Source of the DNA: Triops longicaudatus | Lineage: Eukaryota > Arthropoda > Branchiopoda > Notostraca > Triopsidae | Assembly: GCA_022885665.1 (NCBI GenBank) | Contig: JAGQDJ010000024.1 | Coordinates: 992,001-1,056,000 of the forward strand | DNA length: 64,000 bases | Direction: 5' to 3' | Translations under genes and position numbers: made by a program | In this document: piece by piece, positions 12,301-23,938 of the stretch | Numbering within the stretch: position 1 is the first letter of the stretch | Layout of the letters: every line of letters starts with the position of its first letter | The notes under the pieces: model-generated | The model's input: the letters and a program-made list of their open reading frames with translations, nothing else | Database searches by the model: none | What the model was told of the DNA's origin: nothing

Positions 12301-15300
12301 CCTCACTCAGGGGGCAAAAAACAAGGCTTGAAGAGAGATAAAAAGCCAACTTCAAACTCAGAAAGAGAGCAACAAAAATGTTTCCCTACATTATTTAGCG
12401 TTGATCATAAACGCACAAGGTACTATTCTTTCAGCCTCGACATTGCTTCTTCCAAGGAGAGAAAGAAATCCAGTAAAATCATAGAGAACACTTTACATAA
12501 CAGAAACCAACAAAGAACAAATACTTTGCAGTCAAAAAGAGGATTTAACCGGATGGTGCTTTGAGCGCCAATGGACCAAAGAAAAAGAAAAAAAATCTTC
12601 CCGCATTGACGGCAAACAACACACCCAGTTTTTGCGAGCCCTTATTGCAAACTAAATGACTAAAGCCAAGGGAAAAACTGTGGTGCCGTGTTGAGGGGAT
12701 AAAGGAGGGTTACTGAAGGGAGGTTCGGTGGTGCGTGGGAGCGACACGAAACATCTCAAGATGATTTTTTTCAATTTTGTAGTATACCTGAACGCTTTAA
12801 AGGCTAGCAATTGGGATTGGCGCACGAACACTGCCATGTTATTTTTTTCTCTCATTTAAAACAAACAACTGACCGGGAAAGAGTTTCAAATGACAATTTT
12901 TTATGTTGGCATATTTTCTCTCTATCTAATAATTTTCCGTCGTGCGGCTACCTATCTCTTTCGCTCTCTTGAATTCTTTAAAAAGACACCAACATGCACA
13001 AGGAATCTTTAGCGCTATTCGTGAAAAATTTACAAGGACACGGACCCAGGCGCAAAAGAAAAAAACAATTGAAAGAATTTCTCGTCACGTGTTCTGCCTG
13101 CGTGGTGAACTCTTTCCGAACAAAACGAAACAGGCTTTTATAAAGTGCAAGAAGGAAAAAATGTTTTTGGACCGTTCAGGGCTCAGGTTGGGTGAAACAT
13201 GCATGGAAGGAAAACTTGACGCACTGCATTTCTCTCCAAGGAAACTAAGAAAGGGCCCCCGAAAATTTCAATGATTCTAACGTTCGTTCCGCAAGGTGGA
13301 TTCAAAAGTAGACAGAAAATTTTTCAAAACGGGCTTTCTTAAAAAAAGAAACTCAAAACGTCGCTCTAACAGGGCCCCAAAATGCACATCCAACAATACA
13401 AAACGATTGTTTACGATCGATTAATCGCTAATTCAATAACGCTTTCTGCCAAAAAGAATGTTAACTTTCAGAAGATTTGACAATCTAGAAAAAGATGGTT
13501 TGTCATGGGAGAGAAAACGCTCCTTCATCTTCTCGGTGAACAAGGTACCAATAATTCAATGACGTGACCATGCGATGATGAAATGCGAACGATGACAATG
13601 ACACAAAAAGACCCAGATATTAAAAGAAGACTTTTCCGTCCTTTCTTCTTGTTAAAAATCAAAAGAGGAAATGCTGCATGAAGATGGGCTTCCTTATGGC
13701 AGATGAGGCGTCGAATCCTTAAGTACACGTGAGATATACGGGTGACTTGATGCAAGCTAGGTGATGCCAACACATAGCTACGTGTGTTGGAAACGAAATG
13801 GAACATGGACGAGAAAACCATATGATAAACGGGGAGACAGAAGTAGGCTGGCATGGGCTGTAGCTCTTTTTTATGGCTTGCTCCCCAATATTCCTAGCGA
13901 AAGACACTGCAGCGAGGTCCAACTCTTTATACTAAGAAAAAAAAAACGGGATGCCAGGGTAACTTTATTACAGGGGACAAAAGGAGGCGGGGAAAAGCTA
14001 TCGAGATACTCGGGAGGAATTCCAGTCTGGTTTTCCAACAGGAGACTGAAGAACACACTCAAACTTGAGGAGGGCTTCATTCCACCGAGTTTCCACAAGG
14101 TTGCAATGCCACGTAGCGTCCAAAACATACAGGAATTGATTAGAAAAGTGTCGCTCTTCTCAGCGAAGAACAGGGCGCAGGGATCTCGTCTTCAACCCAA
14201 AATCCCAAACGGTACCTAATCCCCCTTTTCGTAAGGAAACAGCACTCCGCAAGACCACAAACGCCTGCCCAGTGTCAAGGAAACATCAAATGCACTTTAG
14301 TTCCATGGCTCTGGGGCGCCAATGGGCACAAATGATTCTTCAGCGTAGTTTAAATGCATGTTCTGGCATTATGTCCCCGTAAAAAGCGACCAAAAAGGGC
14401 TTGTTTTTTTTCCGTATTCCCCGTTAAAAATCCCGCTCCCGAACAATGCCCAAAGGTTTGGTTGAACGCAACACATATTACAGCAATAACATTTTCTTGT
14501 CGAGAGGACTTGGCGTGGGTGTGAAAACAACTGTGCAGATGATACACCATGGCAAAGGGGCGAGCTCAACTTTAGAGACACCAACGTTAAGTTCTTGCGT
14601 TTTTGTCTCCGAAAGGTTCGTTTTTCACACTTTCCATCATTCGAACACTGCAGATATTCCTTGGACACCCGATGGGGAACGGGCTTTTTCGTAACGCAGA
14701 TCAACGTCAAGAAAACCCAACAGGAATCCACGTGTCGTCACTTTTCACGAATCCTAATCGGAAAAGACGGTGCAAAAATCCACAACCAGTTGGCCAAAAA
14801 GGTGGATCGTCTGGTTTGCTGACTTAGTCTAGCGAAACTTGCAGACACTTTTTTTTTATCTACTACCGGCATCCTCTCCTACATCGGCTTGAATCAGAAA
14901 GACATGTGGTAATGGTGGGGGGCGTCATATACTTTTTCGAAACAGGAAAAAATGGGAATGATAGTTCAGGAGATGTGGTAACGAACGAGGACACGGGGTG
15001 GTGGTATGATATGTGATTCAAACGGAACGATGATTTTTTCGGGTGGTAAAGAAACAAGTCGCTATTACGTAAAACATAACGGAAAAGCCCGGCGATAACG
15101 AACGGAAGGGCGCGATTCTGATGGATGGTTGGAGCATGTTTCATAAAAGGGGACGAAAATGCCACTCTGGAAAACCACTTACGAATTTGCAATGTCAGGT
15201 CCAAGTCACTTCAATGTAATGAATTCAGGAACCAACCTGAATGAATGCCTTGACACCCAACAAAATCCTCAGCACATTTTTCCGAAACTAAGTTGCTGAG

Positions 15301-16193
15301 CTCGTTTTCTTTTACAGCTTTTGTCTTTTTTCGAAGGTGTCTGGCTCCTTGCCTTGTTGCTTTGAAAGAGAGATTTTTGCTGACCAGCCAAGAATTACGA
15401 ATAACGCGAGATGAGTTGCAGGAGGTATATGTTGAAGCATAAGGACATCCATAAAAATGTGGCAGCATTCATCTTTGCTACCAAGAAGGAAAAAAAAGGA
15501 TTGAGGGATCTGTATCCGCGGAGATCATAGGATACGCACTGTTTCATTTTAGATTATACTTTTAATGTTTGCCCAGTTACACGATAACACTGGCGTAATG
15601 AATTTGACAAGCACAAAAATCAAGTCATGTGTGGTTGAGGTGATTTTTTTTTCGCAGGGAGGGAAAAAACGGATGCGGATACACAAAAATGACTGATTGA
15701 GCTCTGGACCAAGGGATTTTTCGTTCTTCCTCCTTTGATTTGTTCCAACGTTCGAGCATTCGAGCCTCAGGCTCGTACACCGTTGAGCTCAAACCTTGCG
15801 GGAGGCAACAATCCGGAATGGGATGGTGAAGGTGAGGAAGATTCCAATTCTTTTTCAAAGAACCCAAGGCCATTCTTGAGGTGTTTTTACTTTTCAATCC
15901 CTTTTTCTGAATTCAAAGCTGACAATAATGTCCTTTTCGTACTAAGCAAAGGTCCAAGAGATCACACAAAAAAAACACGACTGCCACACCTTCAGTTTCT
16001 GTACAGTGAAAGTGTGGCAGACAGTTTCTCTCCCCCAACATTTCCAAGTTTCTTGCAAAGAGCCACCAAAAACGGTTTCCCCCAAGGGGAAACTCCCCAA
16101 AACGGTTTTTTCCAATGTTCTGTCGTCCCAATAATAAATGGTAGGGCTTTGTCTCTCTTCGTGCTATGCACAACAGACCCGCGACGGTCCTTA
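12300..16193. other. Downstream flank, probably including the SoxC 3' UTR
   Basis: No independent gene is supported. The part from 16193 down to about 13945 would be the SoxC 3' UTR if the candidate poly(A) signal is used. Open frames of 191 codons (15735-16310, plus) and 152 codons (13761-14219, plus) lack domains; the first runs into the antisense of SoxC exon 2. Confidence 0.5.
13937..13969 (-). terminator. Candidate SoxC poly(A) signal
   Basis: Reading the minus strand, this is the first AATAAA I found after the SoxC stop (13969-13964). It is followed 17 bases later by an uninterrupted run of ten T residues (13946-13937), a layout typical of animal cleavage and polyadenylation signals. 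It would give a 3' UTR of about 2.2 kb, reasonable for a SoxC gene. A variant hexamer ATTAAA lies nearer, at 15566-15561, but without an obvious T- or GT-rich element after it. More distal AATAAA copies in the AT-rich block near 11.2 and 11.9 kb are alternatives. Confidence 0.3.
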
Positions 16194-17570
16194 TTAGCAA
16201 TTAATGAGGTTGGCGTAGCTTTTGTCCACCCAATCACCATTGCCCGCCATGTCTATAAACATATCGTTGACGTCAGTCGTGGAAAATTCAAAATGAGATC
16301 CCGGGGATAAGGAAGCGGATTCCAGGGAATCCAAATCTTCCGTCAAGTTGTCGATGTCCATCTTGAAGTCTGAAGGCAATTGGAACAGATCCGTAATGGA
16401 ATCTAAATCGCCGAGGCTGGTCTCGCCCTGAGCCCCGCAACCGTGGCCGGCTTGACTCATTAAAGGTTCGCTTCGCAGGCGAGTTATGGACTCGAGTGTC
16501 ACGCCAGGCTCCTTCTTAATCTTCGTGCCCAGGACACTGGTGAGTTCGGTGCCCACCAATGCCGGGAGCACGAAGGTGGGCGGGTCGTCCTCGAACTCTT
16601 GGTCGGGCTCGGGTGTGAGCATGTTGAGCGTAGGCTCGCTTTTGATGGTCACGCTGCTGAAGGTGAGGTGATGGTGCGTGTTGTCCGACGACGACGACGT
16701 GGAGGATGCCGGTGAGGGCGCAGAAACTGCGGAAGTCCTGTTACGCCGGGTGCTTTGACTGGAGGCGCTGCCGTTACTGTTGTCGGAAGAATTGGCTCCG
16801 TCTTCGTAGAACGAGAGGGACGCGGGCGAATCCGGGATTTCGGACGAAGCCGGCGACGAGGGCACTTTGGCAGGTGGAGGGGTAAGTTGACTCATGGCCA
16901 CGGGCACGTTTTTGCTGTTGCGAATGCTTTCCTTAAAGTTGCGGTCGATGGTTAATTTGAGCTTAAGGCGACTGTGATTGATGGAAGAAAAGCCTCCTGT
17001 CGTCTGTGTGATGCGAGCCCGCGTCGACGAAGACAAGCTCTTGCTTCCGGAAGCCGAGGAAGACGACACGACCGTGTTTTGGTTGGGTGTCGTCGTGTTA
17101 TTGTTGTTGGTCGAGTGGCCAGCGGGGTTCAAGGTAGCACACAGACCGCCAATGACATAGGTACGTGCTTTCGTAGCGGCAATGCGTTTTTCAATGCCCC
17201 CGTGGGCAATACGAGACAATGCCGAGTGACTGGCCGAGGACGCTGGCGAGGATGAGAGGTGGCCAGAGGAAGGGGACAAGGCTGACGGCGAAGGGGACGA
17301 CGAGCTGGACGGGGTTTTGGCCTTCTTGCGAGGCCGGTACTTGTAGTCCGGGTACTCTTGCATGTGCAGCTGCCGCAATCGCTCTGCCTCCTCGATGTAA
17401 GGCTGACGCTCTTCCTCGGATAGCATCTTCCATCGTTTGCCTAAGCACTTGGAGATCTCGGCGTTGTGCATGTCCGGCTGCACGGCACAAATTTTGCGCC
17501 TCTCAATTTGAGACCAAACCATAAACGCGTTCATGGGCCGTTTCACGTGGTTCGGATTATTCTTCTTCGT
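16194..17570 (-). CDS. SoxC: SoxC-family HMG-box transcription factor, coding exon 2 (HMG box to stop)
   Basis: This exon encodes residues 42-499 of a nuclear, sequence-specific DNA-binding protein of the SoxC (Sox4/11/12; Drosophila Sox14) group. Group members bind ACAAT-type sites in the minor groove and activate neural and other developmental genes. Seen directly: the exon opens with TKKNNPNH; the HMG box is at residues 50-126 ([11 protein letters not shown] start, [10 protein letters not shown] end) with basic nuclear-localisation patches at both ends. A Ser/Pro-rich linker follows at about 127-159, and NNNN lies at 196-199. [15 protein letters not shown] begins near residue 270. Two IKxEP motifs have lysines at 351 and 393. 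An acidic stretch covers about 429-460, and a terminal domain containing [18 protein letters not shown] and YANLINC covers about 464-499. The stop is TAA at 16196-16194. The 3' splice site before ACG (17570) has a pyrimidine-rich tract ending in CAG. Coding sequence is visibly richer in GC than its flanks. Ala70 and Cys83 are unusual. Family assignment is very secure; the SoxC subgroup is strongly supported by the C-terminal domain. Confidence 0.96.
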   Translation of the reverse strand, partial: TKKNNPNHVKRPMNAFMVWSQIERRKICAVQPDMHNAEISKCLGKRWKMLSEEERQPYIEEAERLRQLHMQEYPDYKYRPRKKAKTPSSSSSPSPSALSPSSGHLSSSPASSASHSALSRIAHGGIEKRIAATKARTYVIGGLCATLNPAGHSTNNNNTTTPNQNTVVSSSSASGSKSLSSSTRARITQTTGGFSSINHSRLKLKLTIDRNFKESIRNSKNVPVAMSQLTPPPAKVPSSPASSEIPDSPASLSFYEDGANSSDNSNGSASSQSTRRNRTSAVSAPSPASSTSSSSDNTHHHLTFSSVTIKSEPTLNMLTPEPDQEFEDDPPTFVLPALVGTELTSVLGTKIKKEPGVTLESITRLRSEPLMSQAGHGCGAQGETSLGDLDSITDLFQLPSDFKMDIDNLTEDLDSLESASLSPGSHFEFSTTDVNDMFIDMAGNGDWVDKSYANLINC

Positions 17571-19749
17571 CTGCTCGAAATAGAGAGAAATGGGACGGCA
17601 TACATCAGTAACAGAAAACTCCAGTCACGACTTTCATAACACATTGCTTCTTACTGTCTTATCTACGAATTCTCCCTAAAAATACAGCACATTTGCTAAC
17701 GCAAACTGTTTTTCAGGCCTCGTCACTAAAAGAAGAACAGATGACACTTTACGAATCGCTTTTCTTCAATATATATGTGAGAATGCGTCCCCCGGGGTGT
17801 AAAGAAGAGACACGTTTATCTTCGGCCAGCCTTGGGCGTTGCATACATAGCGTGTACCCCAAAGCTCCAAGTCCTTCGAGACCATTCCCTCTACTTCTCT
17901 TATAAAGTTCTGCTCTGCTCCCATATTTTTACTTGGGATTATCATGCGCTCCGTTTTTCAAGTTCGTTTTCCGATGTGGGCTACCTAAGTCGGTATTACG
18001 ACACTGGCCCGAAGCCAAATGCGCGATAAAAGAACCGAGTGTATATATGTATGTGTAGCGAGTTGTGCGATGTGGAGGCAAAAGAAACCCGTAAACGCCA
18101 AACGAGGGAGGAAGAGATTTCCTACGAGACAGCGCACAAGACCCCATTCCTTATTTTCTCGAGCAATAAGCAACCAGCTGTGGTGCTGCAATGTTTTGCA
18201 AGGAAAACTTGACAAAAAACCGAAACGTTAGAACTTCTGAAACAATAAGTTTTCACAGATTGTAGCGCTTGCTAAGATGCTTCAAAAGACGCTTACTGAC
18301 ACAGTAAGGTTGTCGAGTAACAGCTTCGCTATTGCCTATCATCTTCACCTTGATTTTCCCTTAAAAAGATTGGCCAAGACGGCAAAACCTCACTACCCGA
18401 CCTCGACGATCAAGAATTGGGACTCATTTGCATCCATCAAGGTACACAACGGCTTACGATGTGCCACAAACAGCTCTGTCAGGTCGTAAATGCAGCGCAA
18501 GTGTGGCTTTCTGGACCTGTCTTGCTCACATAAAATCGTGGTGCTTAAAAAAAGCCACCGAAATTGACGTGCTTTCTCTTTGGCTCATCTTCGAATTGCA
18601 CTTCAACTACTCCGCTGCACAATCTTCGCTCTTTTCCCAACCATTTCTTCCCTGCGGGCAGGATCTCTTATCCCCTTTCCTTCTAACCCCTAGACCCTAC
18701 TTTTCTCCATTTTATTGATTGGAGGATTCCCGTGTTTAGTTATTGCCAAACGAGTTCTTCAGGGCCCGAAAAAAGGGCGAGAGATCCGCACGATAATACG
18801 ACACTTCCGCTCTGTAGAATTTCTCTGTTTTCCTTTTCGATTCAAACCCTGCTGAGAGACGGTTTGTGTATAATTCGGGTTGCGTGCAGACTTGGCAGCT
18901 GTCCCTCTCATCTAGATGCAAGCATGATAGCATATATGCCCTTGTACTCTGTTGCTACACGTCCTATTTTTCCTCTCTTCCACCCAGTATCTCTTTCGCT
19001 TCCTCTACCTACCCGCTCGGCTGCCAAGTTCAGTGACATTTCGCCATTTCATTATTCCAATTATGCCTAATTTTAGTTCTATACCGCAAATGTGTATTTC
19101 ACCCAATATCTCTCGAAGTCCAAACAAATCGTTGCTAAAGAATTAGCCTGAAACACAAACCTACACAATAGTGATATACTATCTTCTAAGTTAAGCGTAT
19201 TCCCAACTTTGGCATGTCTTTTTTACGCGAATGATAATTTTCAACGATCAAAACAGACTTTACGATTACTTTGGAAACGTATTACAGATGATGGTCCTGT
19301 CCTTGGCTTTTTTCATCAACCCACCATAACTAATTTTCCACCCAAGGCCTTTATACAGAAAAAATGCAAAATTAAGACAGGCTCCATCAACCTGGAGGCC
19401 CCTCGAACTTTTTACAGCTTCCCCAGCCCCTTTTACAAGCTTTTTCTCTTAACTGCTCTCGCGTAAAGTATTTGAGAACCTGGCACAAACATGCGCTGGT
19501 TCCTATTCCGACCCAACATATTATGCATACATCGTCTCAAAATGAACTTCATTATAAAATCTTAACCAACTCCGAAATGCAGAATTTAAAAAACACCAAG
19601 CCCACCAGAACTAAACCCCATTTTTTTAAACCTCGGCCTATCTAAAAAAGGTTTGGCTGCTCTTTCTCCATGCTCTACGAGTCAATTGGCATACTTTGCG
19701 ATGTGTAACCTGAGCTAACGCCCATGTGAAGTTCTTCTAAAAGTCAAGG

Positions 19750-19757
19750 TGACGTCA
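19750..19757. promoter_or_regulatory. CREB/ATF-type palindrome in SoxC intron 1
   Basis: A perfect TGACGTCA is followed four bases later by a half-site (gatgacgaa). The adjacent half-site makes this one of the more persuasive copies. Function is inferred only. Confidence 0.35.
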
Positions 19758-20369
19758 CAGATGACGAACACGTTTCTACCATTACTAATGAAAGCCCCTT
19801 GGACTTGGATATCCGTAATGCTCCGTCTCACGTGATTATAATTACACGTCTGGCGTCTTGTAATTCACGCAAATAGGTTTAATCGTGAGAGGATTTGAGG
19901 AAGTTCGCAGTTAGCAAGTAGAAACCTGTCACGGGAGAAAAGCGAGACCTCTACTGAAAAAAAAAGATCATGTCAAAAGGAAAAGCGGGGCCATCTTCGT
20001 TTGGGTGGGTGCCTATCTCGGTTTTCCCTAGCGTTGCGTCAGTGAATTTGTTTATGTGCCGGGAGTGTGTTCATATACGCCGCGTTCCACCCTTCTACCC
20101 GTAGTCATGCCATGGCTGGGGATATATAGCTCAGCTATGGTATTAGCTTGCTAAGCAGTTTGGCTTCTTCCAAGAAAAAAAGGCCTCATGAAAGTTGCTC
20201 GTTGTAAAGACGGGGGGAGACTACCGAGTGGAGCAATGTCAGCAATCTTTTTAGACATTTTGCACTGCCGTTGATGCACGACGTTCCGCCTTTCGCAATT
20301 AAGCAACAGGTTTTAATTCCGAGACCACATGCCTCCCGATCACATGAAACAAATTCGACAAAAGACTTT

Positions 20370-20447
20370 TACCTTCCACAATACTGTAACTAATCACCTG
20401 TTACAATACTGTACCTTCCACAATACTGTAACTAATCACCTGTTACA
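20370..20447. repeat. 42-base tandem duplication in SoxC intron 1
   Basis: The unit beginning accttccacaatactgtaac is repeated with period 42 (copies at 20371 and 20413). The second copy is identical for 35 bases. A short caatactgta word also recurs inside the unit. It is a recent local duplication with no visible coding role. Confidence 0.93.
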
Positions 20448-20731
20448 TCCCCCTTCACGAAACCCAACATGCGAATTTCTGACATCACGGGTTACTTTAG
20501 CCCCTTGATTCCTCAAGGATAAAAACTACCATCAAATCTTGATTGTTGTACAAACTGGTCCAACAGACCAGGTGTCATCCAAAATTTCGGTGAAGAAGTC
20601 CTGTGCTTTTCACAGCGGCATTTTTTTTTACGAACACTATCTGGACGTAGCGATTACTTTTGGTCGAATACAAAGGTCAAGCAAAAACTTCGAAAGACTT
20701 CTTTTAAAGGTACCTCCCATGTGCTACACGC

Positions 20732-20739
20732 TGACGTCA
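20732..20739. promoter_or_regulatory. CREB/ATF-type palindrome in SoxC intron 1
   Basis: A perfect TGACGTCA, in context cTGACGTCAg, lies in the 5' half of the SoxC intron. It is 982 bases from the next intronic copy. Function is inferred only. Confidence 0.35.
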
Positions 20740-21282
20740 GACAAGGCCCATGAAGATAGTGACAAGACCCTGTAACGATACTTTTGTGCAACACAAAAAG
20801 AAATGCTGCAACGACTTTTGCTTTTTTACGGAACACTAGCTACCCTTTTGGTTGTGGTTCTCATCCGATCACTATGAAAGTTGTAATCATATGAAGAACT
20901 GTGATGCTTCTTGGCATCAATTTGCCTCTAGACCTGCTGAGATCAATAAGCAACAGATTGATGGATCGGTTAGTTCACAATCGACCCCTGGGGCTTCGAG
21001 TAGAAGGTAAAATCACTGGAAAAAAATAGAGACGTACCGGACAAAAGAGGGTTGAAGGGTTCGTATAGCAAACTACCGAGGGTAAAAAGCTTTAAGGGCG
21101 ATCAAAAAAGTGTGATAAAAAAGGGGAAAGAGGACAAAGTTGTTGAAATGCAAGGAGGAAGGGACGCGGTGAGAATGAGTTAGAAAGAGCTCCACAAAGT
21201 ATGCGCTCATACTTCAGTTAGGAAAATTATGTGATTTGCATGATAAACTGTTCATGCTTCTCCTGCGCTGACGGCTCGGTAG

Positions 21283-21295
21283 CCCCCCCCCCCCC
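21283..21295. repeat. 13-C homopolymer in SoxC intron 1
   Basis: An uninterrupted C run, equal to a poly-G tract in the sense of SoxC transcription. Confidence 0.9.
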
Positions 21296-23094
21296 TTTCT
21301 GTAAAGGACAACCTTGCTGAAACTCCAGGTGTGGTGTCGTAATGCACAGATACTAAATGAATGCGCAAGGAAATGGGCATGCAAAGTAGTCATTGCCAAG
21401 TGTTTGACAATTCAAACAGAAAACGACGACGGATGTTGAGTAAGGGGGAAGAGAAAGAAGAGAGGAAAGGAGGACATTGACATTTAGGTAAATAAAAAAG
21501 TCGCAACATGAAGAGTGAAGGAGAAAAAAAGAGAGAAACCACGCCAGGCAGTCTGCCAACGCCGCATTAACGATCAAGGTCTTAACAGGCAAGTCAACAC
21601 GAATCGTGTCGAGAGACACGCCACCAATAGCTCAGACACTTGATTTCGCATAATTCCCAACCAAATTCACGAATTCTTCAGATATCCCCTGCCAGCTATT
21701 GACTTCTGTAATTATTTACGCGACGAAACGCGCCAAATAGCCTACCACTTGTTTCTAGTTGCCTTTTCCACACATGGCCGAGGACATCTGAGAAGTCCTC
21801 CACATTTTTATCACGCGGTTGCTTGAAATGATAGAATATGTTGCGAACTATGCTCTGCTTTTAAAAGAGAAGTTGGGGACATGCCAAACGAATACGCATC
21901 AGTTCCAGAAACGTTTCCCATAACCTACGCGGCTTGCATAGCATACCATAAGCAAGAGCCCTTCTTTTAGTAAACTCTTAAAAAGCGTCAATTCCCACAG
22001 CGACTAATGTGCCTCGCGTGGTCCCGTACAACAACGTATTTAACCGGATTAAATTCTCAATTGCTGTCCACCCCTACGGCTAATTCTCTTCCCGTCAACT
22101 ATATCTGCTCAAACCAACAAGTCGGATTATCCCTCTTCGATACAATTAATTATAATGATCCGTGAGTGATTTTCAAGTTATGCGTCTGAACTTGGCATTC
22201 AACTCTCGCCCTTCGTTGTTAACCGTTTAGCTAGAATCCACCGTATTCCCCTGCGCGCCAGAAACCGTTAGGCTTTCACTTTCAGTTCTGTGATTTTCTA
22301 ATTACAGACCCTATTGTAATTTAATGTACTCCTCAGTACGTGTTGTTGGCAACTGGTATGTTTGAGTTCCGGAAATTTGTGCAACAAAACCGCTTGTTTA
22401 CGATAATCCAAGTCTTTTTCTGGAACCACAAGGTAAGAACACAAGTCAGCTGCACTATCTTTAAATCTTTTAACTCGTTTTTGTTCCTAAAAACTGGTCA
22501 GCAACACTAGTCTAAATAACCTACTTCCCAATCAACCGTCGTGAGAAAAAATAACTTATTGTTAGCTTAGTTTCATCCTGAAATAGTTAACATAATCTGC
22601 CCACGCTATTTCCACGAACTCAACGATCGGATAATTTAACACACTGCTCTTCATTAAGTGCACCATAGCAGCAAAGGTCTATAACCCTGGAAAAGCCCAA
22701 CTTTCGACACGATGTTGTAGACCCGAAGGTTACTTTTTCGGTACTGTACTGCACTAGACGTTCTGCACACGTCTCAATCTTTCACTTGACTTTACTAGGG
22801 ACAAATATGACTACTGATCATTATAACTCGAAAGGGCTGTCGACGATAAAGATCACGTTTGGACTCACGCACTGGACACAATTAGGCCTCTTGACACGAA
22901 ATTTCCACTAAGTCCCTATGCTGTTGCTAAAATTCCTCCCAAAACTGAGTTCGGAACTCATAGAACACAATGCTGAAGTCGTTTAGGGATCAATATGAAA
23001 AAATAAGTGAAAGCTTGATTAACTACACTTAAAAGAGTTTCTGAGTTCACTACACTTAAGGTCAAGTGGAGGAGCAAAGTAAGCTGTACTCTAC

Positions 23095-23217
23095 CTGAGT
23101 TGCATCCGAATATGGCGTAGCCGAGTTGGTGTCCACAAGTTGAGATCCGAATACAGGGACACCCAATCCATTGGTCGTGTTTGGACTGTTCGAACGACTT
23201 GTTTGCTGAGGCACCAT
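23095..23217 (-). CDS. SoxC: SoxC coding exon 1 (N-terminal 41 residues)
   Basis: This short exon supplies residues 1-41 of the SoxC protein. The reading runs from MVPQQTSRSNSP through GVPVFGSQLVDTN to SATPYSDATQ, then meets a CAG|gtagag donor at 23095/23094. The donor is phase 0 and joins exactly to the phase-0 acceptor at 17571/17570, giving [17 protein letters not shown]. From memory, a VPVFGSQLV...TPYSDATQ segment just before the HMG box is typical of arthropod SoxC, which is why I pair these exons across 5.5 kb. I chose the ATG at 23217 because it has A at -3 and G at +4 (CCAAAATGG). An in-frame ATG at 23268 would add 17 basic residues (MKRHSVQRLRK...), but its context is poor (T at -3). 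No stop separates the two ATGs. The short N-terminus has no domain; in the family it is mostly disordered. A transcript would settle the start and show any upstream non-coding exon. Confidence 0.88.
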
Positions 23218-23938
23218 TTTGGCTGCTGCTGTGGGTTTTCTCAAACGTTGCACTGAATGGCGCTTCATCCAAGAAACACTAGTGCCAAACTTGCTAACCA
23301 GAGAATGTGGGGTTCTCGACCAGCTTAGCTCGCACCAACAGTGAAGCTCTTAGCAGTTTCAAAATTCAAAAAGTCATAGTTGACTATTACAGTTCCGATA
23401 AAGGCTCACAGATTCACACTGTATTCTTCACAAGTAATCCCAGGCGTTTTCTTAAAATCTTCCGAGTTCACTAGCTCCAGTAAAATGTAAAATCCAAAAG
23501 GTCTTCTTTCCACTTCCGAAGTTTCCCCAAACTTGGTTTCAAGTTAACACAGTGATGTTTGGGAGCCGACTTCTAAGTTGCTTGTCCAAAGGTTACTCCA
23601 CGACTGAACTGGAATCAGAGATGTGTCGGAGCCTTGTTGCTTATCTATCCTCGAGTTCTGTTCTGGCAGGCAGGAGTTTCCAAGTCTCCACACGTAAGGG
23701 GAAATGGAGGTTTTCGGTGGTGCGTGAGAACTTTTACTACAAGTCCCTACGCTTCGAACTCTGAACCGAAACTGTCCCTAAAACCTGAAGTTGTCAAGAC
23801 GAAAATCGTGTTGGGAGGAACTTCGGTTGAACTTTTCGGTCTTTACTCCATTCCTCTGCTTCTATAACCTAGCTTGAGCTGTTTCGCACAAATGTCTGAA
23901 GCTCACGTTGAGACCGACACTGGCTTATATGCTTTAAA

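Larger units (their letters stand above)
17571..23094 (-). other. SoxC intron 1 (5,524 bases, phase 0)
   Basis: The intron is inferred from the two exons. The donor is CAG|gtagag (gt at 23094-23093). The acceptor is a pyrimidine-rich tract followed by tttcgagcag directly before exon 2. A good branch-point match (ctgat, A at 17605) lies 35 bases upstream of the exon. The intron falls 8 codons before the HMG box core. Inside I see no second gene. It holds a 42-base tandem duplication (20370-20447), a 13-C tract (21283-21295), and two TGACGTCA palindromes (19750-19757 and 20732-20739). The longest open frames are under 115 codons and look like chance. Intronic enhancers are plausible for this gene class but not demonstrated here. 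Confidence 0.85.

Noticed and set aside
13761..14219. 152-codon plus-strand open frame
   Set aside because: Random-looking protein; it spans the antisense of the candidate SoxC poly(A) region.
15735..16310. 191-codon plus-strand open frame
   Set aside because: No domain, no homology I recognise, and it overlaps the SoxC 3' end in antisense. It most likely arises by chance over a 3' UTR.
16974..17524. Plus-strand and second-frame open reading frames of 90-100 codons over SoxC exon 2
   Set aside because: They are antisense or shifted-frame shadows of the GC-rich SoxC coding sequence.
22910..23753. Word aagtccctaYgct repeated at 22910 and 23741 on either side of exon 1
   Set aside because: Only about 13 bases match and flanks diverge quickly; too weak to call a repeat pair.
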